From Pseudomonas faucium (GTDB lineage: Bacteria; Pseudomonadota; Gammaproteobacteria; Pseudomonadales; Pseudomonadaceae), in the NCBI RefSeq assembly GCF_021602585.1, contig NZ_BQIP01000028.1:1-64000 (forward strand): a stretch of 64,000 nt of DNA, given 5' to 3'. Each line of letters opens with the position of its first letter. The first letter of the stretch is position 1. The notes under the pieces were generated by a model. The model saw only the letters and a list, made by a program, of their open reading frames with translations, did no database searches and was not told the DNA's origin. The position numbers and the translations under genes are program-made. This document shows positions 20,101 through 30,300 of this stretch, piece by piece.

Positions 20101-21631
20101 CAAGAACCTGCGCGCCGGCACGCTGTTCCACCGCCTCGATTGTCAATTGAACGTGCGTGACCTGTTGCTGCGCCTATATAAGCCCGAGCGTGCGCACTTG
20201 CTCGACATGGCCAAGCGCCAGGCCGACGCCACCCCTGAAGACGAAGCCATTTTGCGAAAGCGCCTAGGCGTTCTCACCTCGGTGGTGGACGAGCTGTTCG
20301 ACAACGCCATTGCCCTGAACGAGGGGCATGAGCAGTTGCGCAAGCTGGCCAGCCCGTCCCTGCCCAATGTCAGCAGCATGCTGCAGCGGGTTGAGCAGCA
20401 GAAAAGCCACTGGACGCCCCTGTTCTGGCGCTACATACGCATCGAAACCTGCGTCAACCGTATTTCCCTGGAGGCCAGCGAAAACGTCGAATTCTGGATC
20501 GACCGCGCCTGGGACAGCATCGAACTTGCCATCGGCCAGCAACAGCAACTGAGCAAGCGCTCAAGCGACAGCGAAGAGGTCAGGCGTCGCTTGCTGGCCA
20601 ACATCGCGCAACACCTGGCCACCGCCCGGGCGCGCCTGCAAGCCTTGCAGGATGCGCTCGAAGCAGGGGCGGAGCCGGCGCCGCTCAAGCCGCTGCTCAA
20701 CGACATCAACGACCTGCGCAAGGCCGTTGCCAGTGAACTGGCCGAATACCCCGACCTGCCTGCACGCAGCACGGTTTCGCAATTGAGCAGGCAACTGCCC
20801 GGGCTGATCGAAACCCGCGACGACGGCTTACTGCTGGGGCAACCGCGTGCTGACGATGCCGATATCGTCGACGTCCCGGGTGCCGAGCAGGACTCGGTCT
20901 CCTGCAGCTACAAACGCGACCACGAGCAGTGGGTGCCAGTAGCCACTCCGGCTGCAGGCACCCTGCCCACGGCCCTGCCAGCCGGCAAGCTCAAGGGGCT
21001 GCTAAGGGAAAGTGCCCGGCGCCTGGCCAGCGCGCGTCAGGATCTGGCGCTGATGCAAAGCAAGAAGGCCAACGCCTACTTGCCAGCCGATATCCAGGAC
21101 ATTCTGCTGCACCACCAGGCAGGCCTGGACCGCCATCGTTCGGCCATCGAAGCGCGCCTGACCCGTGACAATCAGACCGACGAAGGCAGTGGCGAAGCCG
21201 ATGCAGCCCTGAGCATCAAAGCCATCGAAGACCTGTCGGCGACACTGGCCAAGCAGGCCATCGAGCAGCGCACACGGGTGGCGCTGCTGCAGAAACCGAA
21301 GATGGCCGAGTTGCGTTTCCTGCTCGGCAAGCAGCAGGTCGAGATCCAGCGCACCGGCCCAAGGCGGCAGCTGGCAAAAGTGGCCGGGCGCAGCGACGAC
21401 TTTATGGAGGAATTCGCCATCAGCCACCAGGGCACCCCTCGCTGGTACGCCCACTTTCACTACGCCAGCCGGGAGGTCGAGCAGGCCGCCTATACCGCCG
21501 GCCACCTCAAAACCGCCGAGCAGCGCTATGCCGGTGGGCGTTCGAGCAAGGACGCCAATGGCCGCGAGATCGAGGTCTACCGCAGCCCGATCGACCTGGC
21601 TGCGGCAACGCAGTACTTCTTCGACAGCTGA
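17114..21631 (+). CDS. Giant DUF6543 (dermonecrotic-toxin-like) protein
   Basis: A 1505-residue protein of the large Pseudomonas family with DUF6543/dermonecrotic-toxin-like regions, by recognition of its layout: a motif around residues 590-640 (CLLYRPLHREPLVEFSDR, then RIYAHGGFLQPHLF) recurs in that family. No Sec signal is present. A short hydrophobic patch lies near WIELLVNVALLIFSHAM. The C-terminal 500 residues are mostly helical, with coiled-coil stretches and no LRR or NEL end, so the effector activity is unknown. Start is uncertain: ATG 17114 is most family-like, while ATG 17012, 17069 or 17081 add 11-34 residues. It converges with the fad operon with a 3-bp gap. Confidence 0.6.
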   Translation: MPTSQNPSRSPRLPCAVARKFLRRPALFDVANQLLLEVWPAYQLGNSQDPASLQLASFGPVPGVAYVRPLYEVLVERFCMRATLNLTPGEDVVCKAQTIDPDLPVPIDLPQLEALLNDSGPLLLDKYCEAIVDYWGEADSSGETPWLWFAHYLQGLLRSATDQVIALDRVPAAHATLQALSKGPAELEDLLELSAAQGITLQTLASNFSADWQLDPSLASALLIERAEASGRPPFTLLFTPAGRLLSYPSRERLLEAIRQYWPAILASAPPQVKINTPDRPLFQALALNLLQELLESIEVAATAFHDQNSAERLADALDRLTSLTQLCSVNDQAAHAALFDQLPGWVRQGDPRSLIVYSTMLTDVARSSAEAEGKSWLDGVPSAQAFACERLTSLIRRDHPDTPVDPATVQVINHQTTATAISVGGQIISDGASVAVTFSLAQLAIANLGLLKPGRVTLETTDGQAIPGWLDTAALQRLITEADIGATYPKRLQALLLDNPQQRSAREQRLAAQLRTQLPAQVMTHHLQHNKPTLQALTAVQHVFSPMVDDQSHWVLRPLGLLRSLDAQPDHPHNAWLIENDDSATACCLLYRPLHREPLVEFSDRLALLVAISEPGDLQDDILHRLPEEDRRIYAHGGFLQPHLFHPLDDDWAVPLFTPAPVTLARETPVAEAAPAIYQACVEETLRNFKAQSASSDETRWQRWETLGWLLLNSVLPFVEGPIAEAAWLVQMETALAQLVDDSDPPGDRSAAWIELLVNVALLIFSHAMARLDEQNPLDIALAHTPTAPALPAPVVVTGMSEAQVEFAWTHPTLKLDSHQAKALAHMQVAISPTLLGTPIPSGPMRGLFLHQDQLWVRLQGQTFKVKLDPQSERLRIVGDDQALGPWLRRDEVNRWQLDLRLRLRGGMPLSKRVAKLQEERRKTSEQLLKRVADDSKSITEQLPTVRKVHALGQRSDDARVLRSCLEKLRTFETFVAEHVERLHEANAQAPLPDYKNLRAGTLFHRLDCQLNVRDLLLRLYKPERAHLLDMAKRQADATPEDEAILRKRLGVLTSVVDELFDNAIALNEGHEQLRKLASPSLPNVSSMLQRVEQQKSHWTPLFWRYIRIETCVNRISLEASENVEFWIDRAWDSIELAIGQQQQLSKRSSDSEEVRRRLLANIAQHLATARARLQALQDALEAGAEPAPLKPLLNDINDLRKAVASELAEYPDLPARSTVSQLSRQLPGLIETRDDGLLLGQPRADDADIVDVPGAEQDSVSCSYKRDHEQWVPVATPAAGTLPTALPAGKLKGLLRESARRLASARQDLALMQSKKANAYLPADIQDILLHHQAGLDRHRSAIEARLTRDNQTDEGSGEADAALSIKAIEDLSATLAKQAIEQRTRVALLQKPKMAELRFLLGKQQVEIQRTGPRRQLAKVAGRSDDFMEEFAISHQGTPRWYAHFHYASREVEQAAYTAGHLKTAEQRYAGGRSSKDANGREIEVYRSPIDLAAATQYFFDS

Positions 21632-21634
21632 GCC

Positions 21635-22408
21635 TCAGCGGTCCTTGAACTGCGCCTCGCGCTTGCCGATGAAGGCGGCCATGCCTTCCTTCTGGTCTTC
21701 GGTGGAGAACGCGGCATGGAACACCCGGCGTTCGAAGCGTACCCCTTCGCTGAGGGTGACTTCGAACGCGCGGTTGACGCTTTCCTTGACCATCATGCTG
21801 ATCGGGATCGACTTGCTGGCAATGGTCGCGGCCACTTTCAAGGCTTCCTCGAGCAGCTCGGCCTGCGGCACCACGCGCGCCACCAGGCCGGCACGCTCGG
21901 CCTCCTCGGCGCCCATCAGGCGGCCGGTCAGGCACAGCTCCATGGCCTTGGCCTTGCCGACCGCGCGGGTCAGCCGCTGGGTGCCGCCCATGCCCGGCAG
22001 CACGCCCAGGTTGATCTCCGGCTGGCCGAACTTGGCGTTGTCGGCGGCGAGGATGAAGTCGCACATCATCGCCAGCTCGCAGCCACCGCCCAGGGCAAAG
22101 CCAGACACCGCGGCGATGATCGGCTTGCGCCGGTTGGCGACCCGGTCGGCATCGCTGAACAGGTCATCGACGTAGATCTGCGGGTATTGCAGCTCGGCCA
22201 TTTCCTTGATGTCGGCGCCGGCGGCAAATGCCTTGGCGGAGCCGGTCAGCACCACGCAGCCGATGTTCGGGTCCTTTTCCAGCTGGTCCAGGGCCTGGTT
22301 GATCTCGCCGACGATCTGCGCGTTCAGCGCATTGAGCGCCTGCGGGCGGTTGAGGGTGATCAGGCCGACCTTGCCGTGGATGTCCAACAGGATGGTTTCG
22401 AATGCCAT
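21635..22408 (-). CDS. fadBx: Enoyl-CoA hydratase (beta-oxidation)
   Basis: A 257-residue crotonase-fold enzyme that hydrates 2-enoyl-CoA. Oxyanion-hole segments [11 protein letters not shown] and [14 protein letters not shown] and the catalytic glutamates in GGGCEL and [18 protein letters not shown] are intact. AAGGAG precedes ATG 22408. It is the last gene of a five-gene operon encoding synthetase, hydroxyacyl-CoA dehydrogenase, thiolase, acyl-CoA dehydrogenase and hydratase, which matches what I remember as P. putida PP_2213-PP_2217; the symbol follows that parallel. Confidence 0.9.
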   Translation of the reverse strand: MAFETILLDIHGKVGLITLNRPQALNALNAQIVGEINQALDQLEKDPNIGCVVLTGSAKAFAAGADIKEMAELQYPQIYVDDLFSDADRVANRRKPIIAAVSGFALGGGCELAMMCDFILAADNAKFGQPEINLGVLPGMGGTQRLTRAVGKAKAMELCLTGRLMGAEEAERAGLVARVVPQAELLEEALKVAATIASKSIPISMMVKESVNRAFEVTLSEGVRFERRVFHAAFSTEDQKEGMAAFIGKREAQFKDR

Positions 22409-22421
22409 GCAGACTGCTCCT

Positions 22422-23549
22422 TCAAAGATTGCGCGCAATGACCATGCGCTGAATGTCGCTGGTGCCTTCGTAAATCTGGCAGACACGCACGTCGCGGTAG
22501 ATCCGCTCCAGCGGGAAGTCGCTCAGATAGCCATATCCGCCGAGCGTCTGCAAGGCATCCGAACAGACCTTTTCGGCCATTTCCGAGGCGAAAAGCTTGG
22601 CCATCGAGGCCTCGACCAACGCCGGGCGCCCGGCGTCGCGCAGCGCGGCGGCGTGCAGCACCATCTGCCGGGCCACGGCAATCCTGGTCGCCATGTCGGC
22701 CAGGCGGAAGGCCACGGCCTGGTGTTCGATCAAGGGCTTGCCGAAACTCTGGCGCTCGTGGGCGTAGTCACGCGCCACCTCGAAGGCGGCGCGGGCCATG
22801 CCCACCGCCTGCGAGGCGATGCCGATGCGCCCACCTTCCAGGTTGGCCAGGGCGATCTTGTAGCCCTGCCCCTCTTCGCCCAGGCGGTTGGCCACGGGCA
22901 CCTGCACATTGTCGAAGACGATCTGGCAGGTGTCGGAGGCGTGCTGGCCGAGCTTGTCCTCGACCCGCGCCACCTGGTAGCCCGGGCTGTCGGTCGGCAC
23001 GATGAAAGCGCTGATGCCGCGCTTGCCGGCGTCCGGGTCGGTCACGGCGAAGACGATCACCACCCCGGCGTTCTGCCCGGAGGTGATGAACTGCTTGCTG
23101 CCATTGAGTACGTAGTGGTCGCCCTCCAGGCGAGCCCGGGTTTTCAGGCTGCTGGCATCGGAGCCGGCCTGGGGCTCGGTCAGGGCGAAGGCGCCGAGCA
23201 TCGCGCCGCTGGCCAGTGGCGCGAGAAACTGCTGCTTCTGCTGCTCGCTGCCGAACTTGAGAATCGGCACGCAGCCCACCGAGTTGTGCACGCTCATGAT
23301 GGTCGAGCAGGCGCCATCGCCCGCGGCGATCTCCTCCAGGGCCATGGCGTAGGCCACGTAGCCGGTGTCGCTGCCGCCGTACTGCTCCGGCACCAGCATG
23401 CCGAACAGGCCCAGGCCGGCCATCTCCTCGATGGCCTCCTTGGGGAAGCGGTGGGCCTTGTCCCATTGCTCGGCGAATGGCTTGAGCCGCTCCTGGGCAA
23501 AGTCACGCACGGCGTCGGCGATTTGTTGTTGCTCGTCAGTTACCAGCAT
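22422..23549 (-). CDS. Acyl-CoA dehydrogenase (short-chain type)
   Basis: A 375-residue FAD enzyme for the first step of beta-oxidation, passing electrons to ETF. Signatures: [31 protein letters not shown] and, near the C-terminus, the base in [19 protein letters not shown] (Glu). The Glu in that position is typical of short- and medium-chain enzymes. It sits 9 bp after the thiolase stop in the fad operon. Preferred chain length cannot be read from the sequence. Confidence 0.93.
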   Translation of the reverse strand: MLVTDEQQQIADAVRDFAQERLKPFAEQWDKAHRFPKEAIEEMAGLGLFGMLVPEQYGGSDTGYVAYAMALEEIAAGDGACSTIMSVHNSVGCVPILKFGSEQQKQQFLAPLASGAMLGAFALTEPQAGSDASSLKTRARLEGDHYVLNGSKQFITSGQNAGVVIVFAVTDPDAGKRGISAFIVPTDSPGYQVARVEDKLGQHASDTCQIVFDNVQVPVANRLGEEGQGYKIALANLEGGRIGIASQAVGMARAAFEVARDYAHERQSFGKPLIEHQAVAFRLADMATRIAVARQMVLHAAALRDAGRPALVEASMAKLFASEMAEKVCSDALQTLGGYGYLSDFPLERIYRDVRVCQIYEGTSDIQRMVIARNL

Positions 23550-23558
23550 GGTTGCACC

Positions 23559-24752
23559 TCAGTACAGGCATTCGACGGCCATGGCCGTGGCCTCGCCACC
23601 GCCGATGCAGATGGCTGCCACGCCGCGGCGCAGGTTGTTCTGGCGCAGGGCCGACAGCAGGGTCACCAAGATCCGCGCGCCCGAGGCGCCGATCGGGTGG
23701 CCCAGGGCACAGGCGCCGCCGTGGATATTGACCTTGTCATGGGGCAGGTCGAGCTGCTTCATGGCGGCCAGGGTGACCACGGCGAAAGCTTCGTTGATTT
23801 CGAACAGGTCGACCTCAGCCAGGTTCCAGCCAGTGCGCTTCATCAGTTTGTCGATGGCGCCGATCGGTGCGGTGGGGAACAGTGCCGGGGCATCGGCGAA
23901 CGCGGCATGGCCATGGATCACGGCCAGCGGCTTGAGGCCTCGCTTGTCGGCTTCGGAGCGGCGCATCAGCACCAGCGCCGCCGCGCCATCGGAGATCGAG
24001 CTGGAGTTGGCCGCGGTCACGCTGCCGCCTTCACGGAAGGCCGGCTTGAGCTGCGGGATCTTGTCCAGGCGCGCTTTCGGCGGCTGCTCGTCGTCCTCGA
24101 CCAAGCGCTTTTGCTTGCCCTCGGTGACTTCCACCGGGACGATCTCGGCGCGGAAACGGCCGTCGCTGATCGCCGCCTGGGCGCGGGTCAGCGAAGCGAT
24201 GGCGAACTGGTCCTGGGCTTCGCGGCTGAAGTTGCCGGCCTGGGCGCAGTCTTCGGCGAAGGTGCCCATCAGGCGGCCTTTGTCGTAGGCGTCTTCCAGG
24301 CCATCGAGGAACATGTGGTCGAGGATCTTGCCGTGGCCCATGCGGTAACCGCCACGGGCCTTGTCCAGCAGGTAGGGGGCGTTGGTCATGCTTTCCATGC
24401 CGCCGGCGACGATCACATCGGCGCTGCCGGCCAGCAGTTGGTCATGGGCCATGATCGCCGCCTGCATGCCCGAGCCGCACATCTTGTTCAGCGTGGTGCA
24501 GGTGGTGTGCTTGCCCAGCCCTGCGCCCAGCGCGGCCTGGCGTGCCGGGGCCTGGCCGAGGCCTGCCGGCAGCACGCAGCCGAACAGCACCTGCTCGACG
24601 CTGGCAGCATCGATGCCGGCGCGCTCGACGGCGGCGCGAATGGCGGCCGCCCCCAGCTGTGGCGCGGTCAGGCTCTTGAGGTCGCCCTGCAGCCCGCCCA
24701 TGGGCGTGCGCACGGCGCTGACGATGACGATCGGGTCGTTGGCAAGTGTCAT
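23559..24752 (-). CDS. fadAx: Acetyl-CoA acyltransferase (thiolase)
   Basis: A 397-residue thiolase that cleaves 3-ketoacyl-CoA. The nucleophile Cys92 lies in NKMCGSGMQ, the His in GHPIGASGARI and the second Cys in CIGGGEATAMAVE. GGMESMTNAPYLL is the substrate-loop signature. It follows the hydroxyacyl-CoA dehydrogenase gene by 12 bp and is expected to work with its operon partners on short or branched acyl-CoAs. Confidence 0.93.
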   Translation of the reverse strand: MTLANDPIVIVSAVRTPMGGLQGDLKSLTAPQLGAAAIRAAVERAGIDAASVEQVLFGCVLPAGLGQAPARQAALGAGLGKHTTCTTLNKMCGSGMQAAIMAHDQLLAGSADVIVAGGMESMTNAPYLLDKARGGYRMGHGKILDHMFLDGLEDAYDKGRLMGTFAEDCAQAGNFSREAQDQFAIASLTRAQAAISDGRFRAEIVPVEVTEGKQKRLVEDDEQPPKARLDKIPQLKPAFREGGSVTAANSSSISDGAAALVLMRRSEADKRGLKPLAVIHGHAAFADAPALFPTAPIGAIDKLMKRTGWNLAEVDLFEINEAFAVVTLAAMKQLDLPHDKVNIHGGACALGHPIGASGARILVTLLSALRQNNLRRGVAAICIGGGEATAMAVECLY

Positions 24753-24764
24753 GTTCGTTTCTCC

Positions 24765-25532
24765 TTACTTGGCTGCCATGCGCAGTGCGCCGTCGAGGCG
24801 GATCACCTCGCCGTTGAGCATGCTGTTCTCGATGATGTGGCGGGCCAGCGCCGCGTATTCGCCCGGGCGCCCCAGGCGCGGCGGGAACGGCACGCCGGCG
24901 GCCAGCGAATCGCGCACTTCCTGGGTCATGCCGGCCATCATCGGGGTTTCGAAGATGCCGGGGGCGATGGTCATCACTCGGATGCCGAAGCGCGCCAGCT
25001 CGCGGGCGGTCGGCAAGGTCAGGCTGGCGATGGCGCCTTTGGAGGCCGCGTAGGCAGCCTGGCCGATCTGGCCGTCGTAGGCCGCGATCGACGCGGTGTT
25101 GATGATCACGCCGCGCTCGCCCTCGGCGTTGGCGGCGCCTTCGGCCATGGCCGCGGCGGCCAGGCGCAGCAGGTTGAAGCTGCCGATCAGGTTGACGTTG
25201 ATGACCTTGGCGAAGCTGGCCAGCCCATGCGGGCCTTGCTTGCCCAGCACCTTCTCGGCGCCGACGATGCCGGCGCAGTTGACCAGCCCGTGGAGGCTGC
25301 CGAAAGCGGCCACGGCCGCGTCCACGGCCGCCTTGGCCGCCTGTTCGTCACTGATGTCGGCCACGGCGAAGCGTGCATTGTCGCCAAGCTCGCGGGCCTT
25401 GGCCTCTACCGCCTGGGCGTTGAGGTCGACCAGCATGACCTTGGCGCCGGCCTCGACCAGCATCTGCGCAGTGGCGGCGCCCAGGCCCGAGGCCGCGCCG
25501 CTGACGATGAAATTGCTGTTGGCTATGTGCAT
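24765..25532 (-). CDS. fadB2x: Type II 3-hydroxyacyl-CoA dehydrogenase (SDR family)
   Basis: A 255-residue NAD-dependent short-chain dehydrogenase. The Rossmann motif [11 protein letters not shown], the NCAGI motif, the active-site Ser in [12 protein letters not shown], and YAASKGA (Tyr and Lys) are all in place. The sequence resembles the human HSD17B10 type rather than FadB, which explains its place beside a separate hydratase. It lies second in the operon, 12 bp after fadDx. Confidence 0.9.
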   Translation of the reverse strand: MHIANSNFIVSGAASGLGAATAQMLVEAGAKVMLVDLNAQAVEAKARELGDNARFAVADISDEQAAKAAVDAAVAAFGSLHGLVNCAGIVGAEKVLGKQGPHGLASFAKVINVNLIGSFNLLRLAAAAMAEGAANAEGERGVIINTASIAAYDGQIGQAAYAASKGAIASLTLPTARELARFGIRVMTIAPGIFETPMMAGMTQEVRDSLAAGVPFPPRLGRPGEYAALARHIIENSMLNGEVIRLDGALRMAAK

Positions 25533-25544
25533 GGTAGGTATCCT

Positions 25545-27191
25545 TCAGGCGCTGGCGCGGTTGGCCAGCACGGCTTGTTGTAGGGCGATTTCCTGATTGC
25601 GCAGGATGAAGCGTTGCAGCTTGCCGCTGGGGGTCTTGGGCAGCTCGCTGACGAATTCGATTTCCCTTGGGTAGGCATGGGCATAGAGGCGCTGGCGCAC
25701 ATGCTGGCGCAGCGCTTCCTGCAGCGCCTCGCTGCCGCTGACACCGGCCGCGAGCACGACGAAGGCCTTGATCAGCTCGGTGCGCTCCGGGTCCGGCTTG
25801 CCGATCACTGCCGCTTCGATCACCGCCGGGTGCTCGATCAGCGCGCTTTCCACATCGAACGGGCCAACCCGGTAGCCGGAGGTGGTGATCACGTCGTCGC
25901 TGCGGCCGACGAAACTGATGCTGCCATCGGCGTTGAGCTCGACGGTGTCGCCACTGAGGTAGTACTTGCCGACGAAGCTCTTGGTCGGCAAACCCTGGTA
26001 GCCGCCGAACCAGCACAGCGGCGACTGTTCGCGGTCCACCGCGAGGATGCCTGGCTGGCCTGCGGGCAGCTCGGCGCCCTGCTCGTCGAGCACGACGATG
26101 CGGTGGCCGGGGATGGCGAAGCCCGCCGAGCCAAGGTGCAGCGGGTGCTGCAGGCCATGGTGGTTGCACAGCACCATGCCCAGTTCGGTCTGGCCATAGT
26201 GGTCGTGGATGGTCACCCCCAGCTCGTCGGCGAACCAGCGGATCACTTCCGGGTTCAGCGGCTCACCGGCACTGCTGACCACCCGCAGGCGGCCCTGGAT
26301 CGGCGCCGAGAATTCGCGCCCGGCAGCGATCAGCAGGCGGTACGCGGTGGGCGAGCCGGCAAGGTTGGTGATGCCCAGCTTGTCGATCACCCGCGCGCAG
26401 CTCTCGACGCTGAACGGGCCATCGTAGAAGGTGGTGGCATGGCCCAGCGACAGCGGGCCTGTGACCGCGTAGTAGAGGCCGTAGGCCCAGCCCGGGTCGG
26501 CCAGGTTCCAGAAATTGTCCGCCGGCCGCAGGTCGATGGCATCGCGCATGTAGCCCTGGAATGCGACGATGGCCCGCAGCGGCACTTCAAGCGGCTTGGC
26601 CGGGCCGGTGGTGCCTGAGGTGAACATCAGCAGGAACGGGTCGTCGCCGCTGCGCAGCACCGCCTCGCACTCGGGCGCTGCCGCATCGAGCAGGCGCTGG
26701 AAGTCAAGCTCGCCCTCGGCCGCATTGACCGTGATGCGCACCGGGCAGGCCGCCAGCTCATCGAGCTTGGGCCGATTGCCGCGGTCGGTGACCACCACCT
26801 TGGCCCCGGACTGCGCCACGCGGTGCTCGATGGCCTTGGGGCCGAAGGCGGTGAACAGCGGCTGGTACACCGCGCCCAGGCGCCAGGTGGCGAGGATGGT
26901 CACCAGCAGTTCAGGGGTACGTGGCAGCAGGCCGGCAACGCGGTCGCCCGCGCCTACGCCCTGGTCCTTGAGGACATTGGCAAAACGGCTGGCCAGGGCT
27001 TGCAGCTGCTCGAAACTGTAGCGTTTGCCATTGCCGTCGCGATCTTCCCAGACCAGCGCGGCCCGGCCTTCGCCGACATGGCGATCGCAGCATTCGACAC
27101 AGGCATTGAGGCCCTTGAGGTTGCCCTGCAGCGCCGTGCCCACGGCATCGGCATAGGCGAACGAACGGGCGGCCTCGGCGTAATCGCGCAT
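25545..27191 (-). CDS. fadDx: AMP-forming acyl-CoA synthetase
   Basis: A 548-residue adenylating enzyme that activates a carboxylic acid with ATP and CoA. The P-loop LLMFTSGTTGPAKP, the A5-type motif DHYGQTELG, the adenylate-binding LSGDTVELNADGSISFVGRSDDVI and the catalytic-lysine end PKTPSGKLQRF are complete. It is the first gene of the five-gene beta-oxidation operon. The operon may serve short-chain or branched acids; that is inferred from the gene set. Confidence 0.92.
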   Translation of the reverse strand: MRDYAEAARSFAYADAVGTALQGNLKGLNACVECCDRHVGEGRAALVWEDRDGNGKRYSFEQLQALASRFANVLKDQGVGAGDRVAGLLPRTPELLVTILATWRLGAVYQPLFTAFGPKAIEHRVAQSGAKVVVTDRGNRPKLDELAACPVRITVNAAEGELDFQRLLDAAAPECEAVLRSGDDPFLLMFTSGTTGPAKPLEVPLRAIVAFQGYMRDAIDLRPADNFWNLADPGWAYGLYYAVTGPLSLGHATTFYDGPFSVESCARVIDKLGITNLAGSPTAYRLLIAAGREFSAPIQGRLRVVSSAGEPLNPEVIRWFADELGVTIHDHYGQTELGMVLCNHHGLQHPLHLGSAGFAIPGHRIVVLDEQGAELPAGQPGILAVDREQSPLCWFGGYQGLPTKSFVGKYYLSGDTVELNADGSISFVGRSDDVITTSGYRVGPFDVESALIEHPAVIEAAVIGKPDPERTELIKAFVVLAAGVSGSEALQEALRQHVRQRLYAHAYPREIEFVSELPKTPSGKLQRFILRNQEIALQQAVLANRASA

Positions 27192-27306
27192 CGTCAGACT
27201 CCTGGTTTCTTATTGTTGGAATCGCACCAAAGGTCTGACGATGGTCACGCCAAGGCCGCGCGCGGACAATGGCCAAAGCGTTCAATCTGGATGAGCGGTT
27301 TGGCCG

Positions 27307-30300
27307 CTAGGCCTTCTTCAGCGCCTCCCGGCTCAGGTACAGGCACAGTTCATGCTCGACGCTATCGCGCTCCGTCTTCAGCGCATCCCAACGGCTCACG
27401 TACTCCTCGGTGGTCAAGCGCTCGGCCAGTGCATCGAGCGCTTCGCCACGGGCATCGAAATCGGCAGCAACGGCCGCGAACAGCGCTGGGTGTTGTGCAC
27501 GCAGGTGGTCGGTCCAGAAGCTTTGCCGCGAGACGCTTTGCGCCACTGCCTCGGGCGTCTGCGCGGCGAGCACCGCTTGCAAGGCCTCCTGCTGGCGTTG
27601 CGGGGTGATGTCGGCCAGGGTGTTGAAGGTCATGGTGCGCGGCTGGCAAGGCAGGTCCAGCGCGTCGGCCAGGTGGATGCGGTAGCCGAGGACGATCTCC
27701 AGGTCATCGACCATTCCCTGCGCCGCGCGTCGTTGTTCAACTGCCCAGTAAGCAAAACGGTCCAGTGCCTCCAGGCGGAACAAGCGCCGCCCTAGATTGA
27801 GCAGCTCTGCGCCGGCTTCGGCGGCCGTACTGCGCTGGCCAGCCTCGTAAGCCAGCGCCTGGATCTGCAGGCGGCTGAAGCGCTCGGCAGAGCTGTCGAC
27901 GCAGCCCAAGGTCTCGCCGGCGCTGTCGAAGATCTGCTGGCGCAGGGTTGCATCCTGGTCAATGGCGCCGAGCAGGTTCCACACCTGATCGCTGATGTAA
28001 TCACGCTCTCTGTTGTAGTCACTGCCTTGGGTCAACGCCTGCAACAGCTCGTAGAGCCCACTGCTGCCCTCCTCTTGCTGCAGCCGTTGCCAAAGCGCCG
28101 TGCGTGCCTGGCGGCGATCGGCCGGCTGCTCAGTCACCCACCGCGCCAGCGCATCATCGCTCGCCTGCGCCAGCGTGGCTGTCTCGCCATGGCCATCGAG
28201 GCCGTAAAAACGCTCACGCTCGGGGAAGGACATCGGATTGCGCAGCAGGTTGAACCGGGTACGGAAGGCCCACGGCATGCGTAGAAGTGAGGCTGGAATG
28301 GTTTCGATCTGGTTGTCGCTAAGGTCGGCCATCTGCAGGAAGCCGCAGTGTTCGATAGCCTCGGGAATGCTGCGCAACAGGCATCGGCCAAGGCGCAGCG
28401 TGCGCAACTGGGGTAGCTGCTCGAAACGCAAGTTGAGCGAACGTAGCGGGTTGAAACTGATATCCAGCTCTTCCAGATGCGACAACGACGACAACACCGC
28501 CTGGCTCTGTGCATTCATGCGAATTCGGTTGGCCATCAACCGCAGCGAACGCAGCTCGCGCAGATGGACAAGGCCCGAGGGCAAGGCTGTCAGGCGGTTG
28601 TTGGTCAGTACCAGGGTACGCACGCGGTGGAAGCAGCGCAGGAAGTTGGCCGGCACCTCTTCCAGCCCCATGCCAGCCAGCACCAGCTCGCCCACATGGC
28701 TCATGTCCACGGCCGCCGGCAGCGAGGGTAGCAGTACGATGCGCCAGCCACTGAGGTTGACGCGCATCGTGCCTTGATTGCCGCCATGGCTCACCTCGAC
28801 CTCACCCTCCAGGCGCCAGGCCCGACGCAGTTGATTGGCGAAATGCTGTTGCTGGTTGCGCAGCGCGCGGTCGGTGGTGTTGGCGCCCCAGCGGTTGAGT
28901 GCCTCATCGAGCAGCGCATAGTTGCGTTCATGGTCGATCAGGCGGTCGAAAGGCGATTCCGTCGCCTGCATCAGGCGCCGGAAGAAGCTTTCGACCTGGT
29001 CCTCGTTGAAGGCCGGATACAACGCACGAATACGGTCGTGCAGGGTTATGACCGAATATTCCCGGCTTGCGGCCCGCCCACCCAGCGCATAGCCCACGCG
29101 GCCATCAGGCAGGCGCGAACCCGGGTTGCACCACGGTGCTTCGTTGCGCCAGCCGAGTAAATTGAACAGTTTCTGGCGCGGCTCCGGCAGGCCGGCCGCC
29201 AGCTGGTCGCGCAGCTGCAATGCGGCATCGTCCGCCGCCAAGCCCAACGCCGTACGCTCGGTCGCGTCGAGCAGCGCCAGCAATGCATCGAAGATGCTCC
29301 CCGGTTCCTCGACTTCGATATCGAGCTCCAGCCCCTGCGCGTCGTACAACCTGAAGCCGCCAGCGCGATTGACCAGCACGATGCGCGAAGCGGCTGGCCC
29401 CTGAGGGTCCAGTTGCGCCAACAGCCGGCCGCTCTCCGTGCCGTTGCGCAGCTCGAGGTTGAGCCGGGCAGGCCATTTGGGCAGCTTTCGCAGCAAGGCG
29501 AACACCAGCTCGCCCGTACCGTCGTTGTAGGCACCTTGCAGGTACAACCCTTCCACCGCACGGTTGACCCGCGCCAGCTGCAGCAGCGAACGCGCCTTGG
29601 TGGCCAGCGCCAGGGGCAGGCGCTGTTCAACCTTGACGATATCGAGCTCGGTCGGTGCCAAGTCGTGCAATGTCGCTTGGGCATAGGCATCCGGGAGCCC
29701 GGGGAAATCCCGTTTGAGTAACGTGAGCACTTCGTCATCCAGCTGCACGGGCGCAGCCAGGTGATCGAGCAAGCGGCCCCGCCACAGGCTCGGGTCTTCG
29801 AGCAGCGCGGTAGCCATCTGGGAATCAGTCAGGCCCTGCATGTCGGGATGAAGCTTGCACCCGTCGAGAATGGCAGCATCGGTGAACTGCGCAGGGGTCT
29901 GTTGCAAGCCGGCAAAGAACCGCGTGAGCCGCGCGTCGCCTTCGAAGCGGCGAAGGGTATCGCGCAAGTTGGCCGGCACTGGGCGGTTTTCCACCAACAG
30001 CCCGCGCAGTTCGTCGCGGTCCACGCCCGACACCTGGAGAATCCGTTGCACCTGCGGCGCCTGCAGGGGCGGATCGCTTGGCCACAGCCGGTCCAGCATC
30101 GCGCCACTGTCATCCCATTCCAGCGGGCGCTCCAGGCGCAGGCGCCAGCAACGCTCGCCATTGCTGACCAGTTCAGGCTCGAAGGCATCGGCGCGCAGAG
30201 GATGCTTGAGGCGCCACGGGGCGTGCGGATCCGGTTTGTGCACTTGATAGAAGCGCGACTCGATGCGCAGGTAACGCTTTGTGCCCTGCGTGTACAGGCC

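Noticed and set aside
22206-25583. 1125-codon open frame on the plus strand opposite the fad operon
   Set aside because: It mirrors the third-codon GC bias of four well-recognised genes on the minus strand and has Ala/Gly/Arg/His-rich composition with no domain.
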